Assembly (NCBI GenBank): GCA_037447655.1
Contig: JBBHKE010001198.1
Location: forward strand, 134,179 to 196,178
Length of the DNA stretch: 62,000 nucleotides
Reading direction: 5' to 3'
Source of the DNA: Zygnema cylindricum
Lineage: Eukaryota; Streptophyta; Zygnematophyceae; Zygnematales; Zygnemataceae
The notes under the pieces are model-generated. The model was not told the origin of the DNA. It saw only the letters and a program-made list of their open reading frames with translations, and did no database searches. Position numbers and translations under genes: made by a program. This document shows positions 22,825 to 32,511 of this stretch, piece after piece; within the stretch, counting starts at the first letter, position 1; every line of letters begins with the position of its first letter.

Positions 22825-23879
22825 GAGGTTATTCTGATAACGAAATAAATAAAATAAAAAACATTTGAGGACCGAAAATGAAATAAGGAAATGCAAGAAA
22901 CAAAAATGAATTCTGATTCTTGTTTGTGATCACGGTGGACCAAGCTTAAGAGGCGAAGTGTATATAGTCTTTAGTATTAACGAAGAAAAAAATAACTTGG
23001 GATTACATTTTTTTTGTTTGGTCAGAAAATTCGCTTTATGCTCGTGATACACAAGTAATTTATGGGATATAACTTTTAATGGGACTATGTATACCTTCAA
23101 TCTATAGTACAGTGAAAGTTGTATCATTCAGCCTCGATATATTTTTGTCGCTGAATGTTAAAATTTAGTTTACAATGAAAAAAACCATTCAGCGACCATA
23201 CAATCTCGTCGCTGAATTATCGTGTCGATTTTCTACACTTCTGCCACGAAAATGTGTGGTCGCTAAAACTGTCTGAAGCCTTCACTGACATAATAATGGA
23301 CTTTTTATTTCGCCATCCGTAGACTTTCACATGTAACCAACGAAGCCCTAAACACATTGCAAACATCTGTGACAAATTTTGCATTTCAGCGATGAGAATG
23401 TGTCGTCGCTAGAACTGTCTGAATGCCAAAAAAAAGCTACGAATGGACTGTATTTAACGCCATCTCGGGTATACAACGTGTAATCGATAAAGCCTTAAAC
23501 ACATTGAATACATGTGTAACATCTAATGTCATCAAATTCTTTTTCCATTCATCATTTTCAGTAACAATTTTCAAAACGAAAAACAAAGAATGACACGATT
23601 ATATCTAAATTAAAGGGTACAATCTATTCAAAAAAGTTTGACAAACGTTAAGTCATCGAAGTATTTCTCCATACACCATTAACAACAACAAACTTCAAAA
23701 TGGAACACCGATAAGGATACGATTATATTGAAATCATCAATGATACAATTTTCCCAACAATCTTTGACAAACCCTAAATACAATTACCACACTAACAATC
23801 CAAAACTACTAATAAAAAACTATAACAAATCAACACTAGTTGCATAATTTTATGATAAACCTTGTCCTCTCTTCACACA
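22825..23879. other. 3' flank of the pogo-like element with ttcagcgacga repeats
   Basis: Between about 23125 and 23420 the words gtcgctgaat, attcagcgacc and cgtcgctgaat recur in both orientations. Similar words occur at 25745-25815 and 28.7-30.7 kb, on the other side of the transposase. They are plausible subterminal transposase-binding repeats, but no terminal inverted repeat pair was defined. Confidence 0.4.
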
Positions 23880-25659
23880 CTACACCACTTCTCTATGAAA
23901 TGACTCAAAATCTTCGGTCTCCCATTCAGCCTCCGTGTCATCGGGAACTTCATCCTCTAGAGTGTCGGCATCTTGAATGCCTCGGACAAAATCTCGTGCC
24001 ACTATAGAGGGAATTGGCACCTCATCGCCTTCGAAATGGCAAAGCCATTTCATGATGAAAATTTGTAAATCCGGTGTGAGCATGCTCTCCTCCCATTTCC
24101 CGTCCTTTAATGACAATCCGAACTGAGTCATAGCTTTACGTGTGTAACCCATCCCATTATTGTCTTTCATTGCGTTGATTTCGCCAATTGAATCGCGAGC
24201 AAACGTAAGGAAAAATGCCTTCTCGGGACCGACAAGCTTCCCTGACCAACCCTTGCCACTCGGTTGGGACCACGCATGCTTCTCGATGCCGTTCATTTTC
24301 CAATCCTCCCATTTCCGCGACCAAACTTCATTCATTTTTGAAATGACGAAGGAGTCGGCGGGTTGCACAAGGTGAGTCGCGCAAGGAGGGAAGGAGTGTA
24401 GTATAGTTCTCTTGGCGAGTAAGACTCGGTTGAACTCTTCGAAATTGTTGTGACCGCCACAACTGTCGAGGACTATTATTTTTTCACGTCCTCCGCGGTC
24501 TCCTTGGTAAGACCTCGGCTCTTCTATCCATTGCAGGAATACGGTTTTATCATTCCATCCTTTGGGGCCGGTTCGGTAGCAAACTCCTACAAAAAGAAAA
24601 AACAAAGGAAAATGGGAGGGGTGAATTACGTAAGGGGGATTTAATGAAGAAGGGAAAGGGGGGGAAGAGGGGGAAATATTGAATGACGAGGAAAAGAACG
24701 AGGAGAGAGCATTAAGAACCAACGAAAAGGGCAAAACATGTTTTCACGAAGAGGATTACGTAAAGATTAGTAGTTTTTAAGGGAGATGAACAAAATTTCA
24801 AGGATTTAAAATTTAATGAAACCTACCTGGTACATCGTCAAGAACGCCCTTTATCGGGTAACTTCGAGCGCGGTTGGTTAATATTAACATTGGAGCCTCT
24901 ATTCAAGCGTTCACTCCCCCCGTGAGTCGTACTATCAATGTCATGGACTCTCCGCCGCCCGCAAAGTCCGCGTATCTAACAACCTCGTCGCAGCAAAAGC
25001 CTAAAGTCTTTTTGTTGTCCATATTTACAATCAAATGGGTCTCGTTCATGTTCTCCACTAAATCCTCGTTAAAAAGACCTTTTTTCCACCAAAAAAATAA
25101 AAAAATGCAAAAGAAAACAAAACACAAGTAAGTACAATGAAAGGGGAAACAAAATACAAAACTTTATATAACAAGGGGCAATAAATGGAAGGGAAATATG
25201 AAGCATACCCGATTGGAATCCTTTTTTTAGTACGCCCATGTGATATGCCACGGATCTTTCAATGTATTCCTCCTTCTCCGGACTTAGTTGTAGTTTCCCC
25301 TTTTGAGCTTGGGCGACGATGCTATGCTTTTCAAAAAAGCGCTGTTTCCAACGCCGATTGATTTTTGGCTTGATCTCTTCACAATTCTCGTCGCTAAATT
25401 CAAGCGCACCCTCCTTCATATCGGCGATGACGTGATTTGCCATTTTTACCACAATGACAGTAGACATTTTCAATCCCGCCTTTTGGAACCGGAAGAATTC
25501 GTCCACTAGTTCCTCATGAACCTTGACAACCCATGGTAACTCTTTCCTTCCCCTTCCTGGTAACGCCTTCGTTATCGCCACACTCCTCTTTCCAAATCCC
25601 GCGGAAGATAAGGTGAGAGTAGTCTCCCTTATCCCTTTGAGTAGCGCCACCCTTTCTAC
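23880..25659 (-). pseudogene. pogo/Tigger-like DDE transposase with CENP-B-type domain, probably decayed
   Basis: Three exons join in phase on the minus strand: 25659-25209, 25078-24827 and 24586-23880, all with GT-AG introns. The N-terminal part carries a Tc5/CENP-B-like helix-turn-helix region (INRRWKQRFFEKHSI). The DDE domain follows: NMDNKKTLGF (first Asp), VLDSCGGHN (second Asp) and THLVQPADSFV (third Asp), the order of DDE_1 superfamily (pogo/Tigger/jerky) endonucleases. The tail is strongly acidic. The frame upstream is closed by a TGA at 25660-25662, although coding-like sequence (a GRPSRT-containing exon near 25904-26020) continues beyond it. Either the protein starts later than expected or the gene is broken by that stop. 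Confidence 0.82.
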
Positions 25660-25890
25660 TCACCACCTTCTCGCCTTTTGGTACTCTGCGATTCGAGTAA
25701 TGAAACAAAAAATAAATTAGTGACTGAATTCCTGTGAAGATTATTAACTCAGTTAGGCTTGTCTTGGCTGAATTAGCGAGGACAGATTGTCGTCGCCTAA
25801 TTCAGCGGCTCGACTAATTAAAAAAAAAAAAACATTGTGAGTGTGTGGGTTAGCGACGACAAGAGAAGTGAGAAAAGAAATTTTAATTAG

Positions 25891-26073
25891 TTAGCAAGTA
25901 ACATACATACCGATTACTGCATTTTTTTTTGAGACAACTCTCGAGTGAGCATCGTTAGTTGTTCTTGATGGGCGACCTATAGCTCGGTGAGTACCTAGAT
26001 TGTTTGTCTCCATTCCTCTTTTGTCGGTGGTGGAGGTGGGGTCATCGGACGCCGAACCCGTGGGATTATGCAT
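25891..26073 (-). pseudogene. Candidate N-terminal exon of the transposase (GRPSRT motif)
   Basis: A 60-codon frame contains a basic GRPSRTTNDAH stretch, like an AT-hook-type DNA-binding start, and ends at a plausible donor (atcg|gtatgt near 25904). The next coding-like sequence begins after an acceptor near 25688 (cgaatcgcag), but joining them meets the in-frame TGA at 25660-25662. I infer that it belonged to the same transposase gene. Confidence 0.4.
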
Positions 26074-26445
26074 AAACGGGGTCGCCTCACACGAACATTT
26101 CGGAACTTATGTAGAACCGAGGTACGAGCCGCACGCAAAGCTATTACCTTAGGAGGTCTTCGACAGTACTTTAGGACGTCGTATAGACGAGGGTCCCACG
26201 GATGGTAAAGCTGCAATAGGTGGGGAACATTCACGTGATACCCGCGGTCATCGTGAACAATCCATGAATGTGGTGGATCCCCCGAATTGAATTGTCGTAT
26301 GTGGGCGAACGTTGAGCCTCGGTCGTCAGCGTTGATGAAGAGCCACGTCGGATGAGAGGGAACATCCGGGGAGATGTCTAAAATTTCCTGTCGCGGATTT
26401 TCCCTTGGGTTTAGGGAACGAGGTTCACCGTACCTCCAATGTTCA
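25995..26445 (-). pseudogene. Second ORF beside the transposase, unrecognised
   Basis: Below a TGA at about 26443, the minus strand is open down to a stop at 25995. It encodes about 148 residues including WLFINADDRGSTFAHIR, PPHSWIVHDDRGYH and a very basic end. Above the stop the same frame also looks coding (EEDMDSFVPRVEHYIPVAE). No family recognised. It overlaps the candidate transposase exon in another frame. Probably a companion ORF of the same element that has acquired a stop. Confidence 0.4.
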
Positions 26446-27007
26446 GATCATTCGGCAACCGGAATGTAGTGCTCGACCCGAGGCACAAAACTGTCCATGT
26501 CCTCCTCTCCCGTGGGAGGAGGAAAAAACCAATCAGGATCCTCAACTCGAATGGAGCTTGAGGACCCAGATTTCCCAATGCAACGCCTCTCTCCTTATTC
26601 GGTGATGGAGGTACCCCAAACACGTCGTCGTCATCGGCGTATTCATCCTCTTGTTGTCGTCCCTCGCTATCCGGACTTTGCTCGTCCTCGGTGGCGAGCT
26701 CATCCACATCGTTCCATACCCAAATATCCGTGGGATGTTCTTCCTCGAGGGCTAGATTCTCAACCGGCAGTTCCTCCCCATCCACAATACTCTCATCGCT
26801 ACAAGAAGTCGAGGGGACATTATCTTCATCACTCCATTGACTAACTTTCCGCTTTCCAAGTTTTATTTCCCTCCTCCTCTCTATCCTTTTCTGTGCCTCA
26901 CTCCCTCTCCCATCCTCCCGCTTATGAAAAACCGTCTCTTTCTTTTTTATTATCTTCCTCCTCTCAACTTTTCCCACAGCCTCACTTCCCTCCCCTTCCT
27001 CAACCAT
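26411..27007 (-). CDS. Acidic, low-complexity ORF beside the transposase
   Basis: A 198-codon frame starts in a purine-rich repeat and continues with a Ser/Asp/Glu-rich region (QWSDEDNVPSTSCSDES, QQEDEYADDDDVFG). Its last ~60 residues are in a different frame from the coding-like EEDMDSF sequence, so it has probably been shifted or spliced. No homologue recognised. Codon-level support is weak because of the base composition. Confidence 0.3.
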   Translation of the reverse strand: MVEEGEGSEAVGKVERRKIIKKKETVFHKREDGRGSEAQKRIERRREIKLGKRKVSQWSDEDNVPSTSCSDESIVDGEELPVENLALEEEHPTDIWVWNDVDELATEDEQSPDSEGRQQEDEYADDDDVFGVPPSPNKERGVALGNLGPQAPFELRILIGFFLLPRERRTWTVLCLGSSTTFRLPNDLNIGGTVNLVP

Positions 27008-27650
27008 CGCCCCTTTTCCCCTTCTTTCCTCATCTAACGCCGCCTCCCCTCCCGCCTCACCATCTTCATCCCTACCCTAATCATCAAATTCCTTATTTTT
27101 ATTTTTCGTCCTTGTACTCCTCCTCTTTACTCCTCCCCCCGTCTCACTTCCCTCCCCTTCCTCTACCATCGCCCTTTTTCTTTTTCATTCCACACCTATA
27201 GCCCCTTCCCCTCCCGCCTCACCAACTTCCTCCTCCCCCCTCCTACCAGAAACCCTCATTTTCCTCTTTAGCCTCGTTATCCTCCTTGCTACTCTTCCCT
27301 CCGCTTTTCTACCCTCCCCTTCTTCAACCGTCACCGCATTTTCCCATCTTACCTCAAAAAATAACGCCTCCCCCCACCCCTCCACACTCAATGTGTCCCC
27401 CCCCCCCCACCTCGCATTTTTCCTCTTCCTCCCTCTCATCAAAAACCCTACATTTCCTTCTTACCCTCCTTTTCCTCTTCTCTACTTCTTCCCCCGCCTC
27501 TCTTCCTTCTCCCCCTCCTAAACCGTCGCCTTTTCTCCCTTTCCCCCCTCATCGTTTACCTCCTCCACCCTACTCACCTCAACAGATGCCTCCCTTTTGT
27601 TCCCTTCCCTTTCTCCTCCTTCCCTTTCTCTTCCTTCCCATCCAATAGCC
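26837..27650. repeat. C/T-rich tract made of degenerate ~160-bp tandem units
   Basis: The plus strand is almost entirely pyrimidine over some 800 bp. A phrase like cttccctccccttcctcaac-catcgccc recurs near 26985, 27145, 27305 and 27500, giving a period of about 150-200 bp. On the minus strand each unit encodes a similar VEEGEG-plus-basic phrase, so it may be an expanded coding repeat of the acidic ORF. Confidence 0.65.
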
Positions 27651-28368
27651 AACGGGATTGCTGCTGCAATTCTGTGTCCTCCATTGGATCACAAAATACA
27701 TGAAGCCTCTAGATAGTATTTAACTAACCCACTTTAAGCCACAACCACTGCTGTCCAGGAAGGCAAAATGGCAGTTTGATTGCACTCCTGTGCAGCTTGG
27801 ACTCCCCTGAGTCCGTAGGAAAAAGAATCACTGAAAATGGCCAGTCGGCCGATAAGTTATGAGGCAGTAAAATGCCAATTTGTACAAACTCTCAAAGGGA
27901 GAGGTGACTGCCTACCAAAATTTCTAAGTCATGATTTCCTCTAATAATTCTATCTACTAAAGTACAGACCAATCAGATTACTGTACCGTACCAAAAAGTT
28001 CTACTGCCGATGTACCTTTTGTACGGCCTATGTACGACAAGGCTATTAAGCGGACGCGTGTCTGCTTTTCACTCGTCCGTACATTCCTCGGAATTCCCAT
28101 GACCGAATGTCATCTCTCCACGTGGCTCTAGGTCATGCCACCTCACAAAACGCCAAAGTGACCACTCCAAAATTTCAACGATGATGTACGGCGTTGGATT
28201 TGCAGCGAGACGCAATCTTAGCCGTTATAAATACTTGCGCGACATTTGTTTCGCTCTTGAAACAAAACGCGTGGTATCTGTTTTGAAATAGAATCGTACT
28301 TCGTAGTTTCATAAAATTGTATCTATGCGTGCCGTATATGGTTTTAGTTAAATGGATTTGTTCCTCTC

Positions 28369-28370
<2 letters not shown>

Positions 28371-28425
<55 letters not shown>

Positions 28426-28432
28426 CTATCAC
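28371..28432. repeat. (TA)n microsatellite
   Basis: About 55 bp of alternating TA, interrupted once by tg. The isoleucine/tyrosine frame across it is spurious. Confidence 0.95.
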
Positions 28433-28439
28433 ATACTAT

Positions 28440-28660
28440 AACATTTAGCACTGGTCCTAATCTAATAGGAAAAAGCTGACCGCTATCAACCAACTTGACG
28501 GACCGAAGGTACCTGGATCAAATCTCGGGTCCGTCAGGTATATTTTTAGTAACCTACTAAAAACAACTGCCTGTTGAATTAAGGCAGCCATGGATCAACC
28601 ACCCTCTCTATCTTTCAATGCTACAACAAGTATGGGGGCTATAGAGAGGAGGTGGAGGCA
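28440..28660 (+). mobile_element. tRNA-derived SINE candidate, plus-strand copy
   Basis: A B-box-like ggatcaaatctc at about 28516 follows tRNA-like sequence, and about 70 bp further comes aaggcagccatgg, the motif shared with the candidates at 9.1 and 5.6 kb. The A box is unconvincing. No target duplication located. Confidence 0.35.
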
Positions 28661-30850
28661 GGCTGCCCGTCCTTTTTTTTTTTATACTAACATATTTAAA
28701 CCTAGAAAATACTCTAGAAATCTATTAATTTCAACAGCTGCCTCCCGTTACCTTGCCAACTCTTTCGCGGTCGCTGTAATAAATGGAGGATAGCGACCAC
28801 GATGAGCGACCACCCTACGTGGTCACTTAAATTGCTTGTTGCCGCCCTTCATAGCTTAGCTTCAAATTAGTGTGTAAAAATGAGGTGAAAAAGACGCGGC
28901 TACAAAGATTGGAGGGTGCACTACAGAGAACAGACATAAAACCCTACTTTTATTACGAAAAAACAAACTATTTCGTGCGGGGGATACTTACATTAAGAAT
29001 GGCCATGCACGAAATTACTTCAAACCCTATCCGATGCGTTTGAAGATTCCAACGATGGGGCGACGATAAAACAAATTTAATCCCACGTTTCACTTAACAC
29101 GCGGCTTCAATATTGGACGTCGTCGCGTATGCAACATTTCGTTAGACGTTAAGTTGTTTTGCGTTTACCAGATTAACTAGACGACGTTTCCATTGGAAAT
29201 TTCCAATGTTAAAGCGACGACGCACTGTCGTCGCTTTTCAATTTCTCCAACATTTGCAGAATCTCGGATGTAGTACACTTAAATTCACGCATACCTGCGA
29301 CGACACAATTTCGTCGCCGGTACATACGTTCCAACACACAGCAAAGTGCAATTGGACGACGTTGTATAACAAACCATCATAAATACACGAGATGGTTAGG
29401 GGGAAGAATATGGCATGGACAAACATGCAATACGAGGGGGGCATAATCAATTTATAAGTTATTGAATATGTAAAATTATATTACAAACAACGGGAAACAG
29501 CGACACACAAATTAAACAACTGATGTTTGCTAAATAAAGGTAAGGAAAATGGATGAAACTCTTACTTGTACGATACCCCCCCGAAAAATGTTGTGGAAAC
29601 ATCTTTACAGTCATAGGGATGAGCAGATCCTTTCCATTCGCGTGACAATCGGCGATCATCTAATTGATTACCTACAGTCGAGTAACTTTGGTTGACACTT
29701 GCTGAAATTTTCTGGTCGACTCCCGGACGTTCCCGTATTTATCACACGGTGGGTCCAAATTTCTGGTCACAGCGCCTTTACGAGGGGGCTCACGTAGGGT
29801 GATCCAATTATTTCGTTCGGTGGGTCTGGTCCTTGGGTTTCAGTACATTCCATGTCCTCTTCAGTTAGTGGTGGTAATAAACCCGCCGTAGCGGTGTTTT
29901 TCGCCGCAAAAAATGTGGTAATATGAGAAGTAATAGGCCACATATTGCAAATAATAGATTTGCCTTTATGTCCAAATGATGATACAAAGCAAATAATAGA
30001 GAAGCAAAAGTGAAGGTAACTGAAGGATGCGGAAAGACAGTGTCATTGCTGGACCAAACGCCAGATATATATACCAAATAAAAAACCCAATTGTGGGAAA
30101 AAGGGAGGGAAACCATTCCCCTTACCTTTGGTCGTCAAAATTTAAATTTTAATATTCTGCGTGACAGCAAGCTGTCCAAATATTTTAGACGACACAAAGA
30201 AGGCGGGAAAGTTTCAAATTTTTCGTCAATTTTGAGAGGGGGTATGCACGTGATAAGCGACCGACGATTTTCATGAAAGAGCCATGGTAACTGCTTGCTT
30301 CTTGACGTACCTACGGATCAGCTTTCGAATGGCGACGGGTATGATAGGCGGTTGGTGTAACGTCATGTTAGAGCCGTAATGTTTGCGTTGGATATAAAAT
30401 TGTCCACGTGTAAATTTGGGCCACCAATCACGAGACGTTTAAGACGAGGTGGTTGGTGAGATTGTACAGTTGGGACCAATTTAGAATAGGAGTTTACTCT
30501 ATTACGTCATTACTTTAACGCTAATACCGGTCAGAAGTTAGGGAGACAAACGAAAATGCATCCATTTTAGAATTAACACACATTTTGGCATGAATTCACG
30601 CTAATTAAACAAACGTCGCGACAGTATTATAGTAAAGTACCCTTATTACCGTACATTGTCGACGTAAAACGGAAAAGCGACCAACCATTGAAACAACAAT
30701 CGCTGCGTAATCGATACATGCGTAAAAATTATACTCCGTACAACTGTATCAAAATTCTATACTTAACGGCGAATACATGACGCTTAACTGCGGTGAAATA
30801 TTCTGACATATACGTTGGAATGATTTACACTGTTACGTGAAGACGTACGA
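28661..30850. other. Non-coding region rich in gcgacgac words
   Basis: No believable gene. The words gcgaccac, gcgacgac and gtcgtcgc recur around 28790-28820, 29105-29130, 29215-29240, 29295-29320 and 30255-30270 in both orientations. They resemble the ttcagcgacga words on the far side of the pogo-like transposase, so this may be the other end of that element. Confidence 0.4.
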
Positions 30851-30859
30851 TCTGAATTA

Positions 30860-31054
30860 AATTGTACGGCTACTTTTATTAGTGTAAACATGTTTGCGAC
30901 CGACATTTTTTTTTTCCAAGATCCAAATTACTATAACCAAACAATTAGAATGTATGATTTTTTCCAAAATTTTCAAAATCTTAAATAGCGTACACCACGG
31001 TAATTTTTTTAATACGCTAAAAAAAATTACACGCTAATAACGATTGGCGGTGTA
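30860..31054. mobile_element. Truncated TACACCGCC element (right part)
   Basis: The right terminus acgctaataacgattggcgg-tgta ends at 31054, and the preceding 190 bp match the inner part of the copies at 1347 and 3664 (gcgaccgacattttttt, aattagaatgtatg). The left end is missing. Beyond the terminal TA the sequence continues as the inside of another family member (attccatcccactttttt). Confidence 0.75.
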
Positions 31055-31793
31055 ATTCCATCCCACTTTTTTTATTTTTTATTCTCAAATAGCCTAGCTT
31101 ATTCTATTTTTTTCTATACGCCATTTAGGGTTATTTTCCATGTACACCGCCAATCGTTATTAGCGTTGTGTACGCTAATTCCGTCCCGCTTTTTTTTTTC
31201 TCAAATAGAATAATCCACACTATTTAAAATAAATCCTAATTCCTAAATAGAATAGACGATTTCTTCGAAAATTTTCAAATTTCCAATTAGCGTATACCAC
31301 GCTAATTATTCGTATACGCTAAAAAAACTTACACGCTAATAACGATTGGCGGTGTACTGTACAAAATGAAAGTACGTCGTCATTTATAGTGTGGTGTACG
31401 GTCAGTGTCAGACCGTTCACAGTTGTACCTTTTTAAATGAAAAGTATAATTAATGAGTTTTAGTAACCGCGGACGCATGAGAATGTGCGCTCTAAAAAGA
31501 GGATGAAATCGAGTAATCAAATATCACGTTCGCACATATTTTTCTAACAATCACGTTTCGACTGTGTGAACGTACGATTTGTCTACGATTTGTCAGATTT
31601 TGGATAAATACCTATATTAGTGTAAGCATGTTGCGACCGACATTTAAATTTTTCAAAGACCCAAATTAGAATTATTAAACAATTAGAATGTATGTTTTTT
31701 TTTCAATATTTTCAAATTCTTAATTAGCGTAAACCATGGTAATTATTCCTATACGCTAAAGAAACTTCTACGCTAATAGCGATTGTCGGTGTA
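31053..31793. mobile_element. TA-flanked MITE, host copy carrying a nested MITE
   Basis: From attccatcccactttt through ccatttagggttattttcca, then from ctgtacaaaatgaaagtacg to the right end gctaatagcgattgtcggtgta, this follows the copy at 1347-1912 closely. Its first ~35 bp are absent because another family member abuts at that TA. A 214-bp MITE sits inside at 31143-31356. Confidence 0.82.
31143..31356. mobile_element. Short nested MITE (214 bp) with TA target duplication
   Basis: Perfect termini tacaccgccaatcgttatta and taataacgattggcggtgta. Deleting the element and one TA gives ccatg-TA-ctgtacaaaatg, which aligns without gaps to the uninterrupted ccaag-TA-ctttacgaaatg near 1466-1484. A near-identical short copy lies at 43951-44170. 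Confidence 0.92.
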
Positions 31794-32300
31794 GCTGGAT
31801 TACGGATTTTTTTCGCCCTCCCGAATACATAAATGGGACGGTCGCAAACATTGCCGCAAACATTCAGAAATGAACGAGGACCGTTAGATTCCTCTAAGTA
31901 CATTGTTATTCCTTTAGCTGTTTGACGTGGAACATGAGACGAAATTCTCCGTCAGTTTTTAATGCTATTTCCCATAACTACTCGCACTTTCCAACTATGG
32001 ACTCTTATACAGTATACAAGTATATTTTACGAACAATGGTTGTACAACAAATTGACTTGTACAACAAATTGATGCAATTGTCTACCTGGCACCGATGGTC
32101 ATCCGCTACGTTTATGTCACTGATCGGACGGCTTATAGAAGATTCCATGCGTAGGATAATGATGCTCACATCCCCTTATTTAGAACCAGTAAAATGTAAA
32201 CTATGTCGTATGCTTTTTATCGAACAACTGGGATATCATTTCCGCATACTTGTATATCATTGTGCTTTGTGAAGCGCAGGATTCAGGGTTTTAGTATCTG
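31794..32300. other. eEF2 upstream region
   Basis: A 116-codon frame at 31922-32272 shows no recognisable domain and is probably chance. No clear TATA box could be fixed relative to a start site. Confidence 0.4.
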
Positions 32301-32302
32301 AA

Positions 32303-32398
32303 AGGGGAGAAGGTAGAGTCAAAGTGATTTTGCACAAGTCACTTCTCTGAAGGGGAGAAGGTAGAGGCAAAGTGATTTGACCTTATTCACTTCTCTGA
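32303..32398. repeat. 48-bp tandem duplication in the eEF2 promoter or 5' leader
   Basis: Units 32303-32350 and 32351-32398 both run aggggagaaggtagag to cacttctctga with a few substitutions. They lie 115-210 bp before the eEF2 ATG, so they are in the leader or core promoter. A pyrimidine-rich stretch (ttttttttcttcttgtctcc) follows at about 32443. Confidence 0.85.
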
Positions 32399-32511
32399 GA
32401 TTGAGTTTGGGGTTTCATCACTTGCGTCTTGCTGAGAAGAGGTTTTTTTTTCTTCTTGTCTCCTCTTTCCGGGTTTTGCCTTGACGGCAGACTCTACAGG
32501 AAGCCGTCACA

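Noticed and set aside
23880-25659. The pogo-like transposase as the mover of the TACACCGCC MITEs
   Set aside because: Both would use TA targets, but no TACACCGCC-like terminus was found around the transposase, and its flanks carry different repeated words.
31922-32272. 116-codon frame upstream of eEF2
   Set aside because: No recognisable domain or start context, and no neighbour sequence suggesting splicing; length is compatible with chance.
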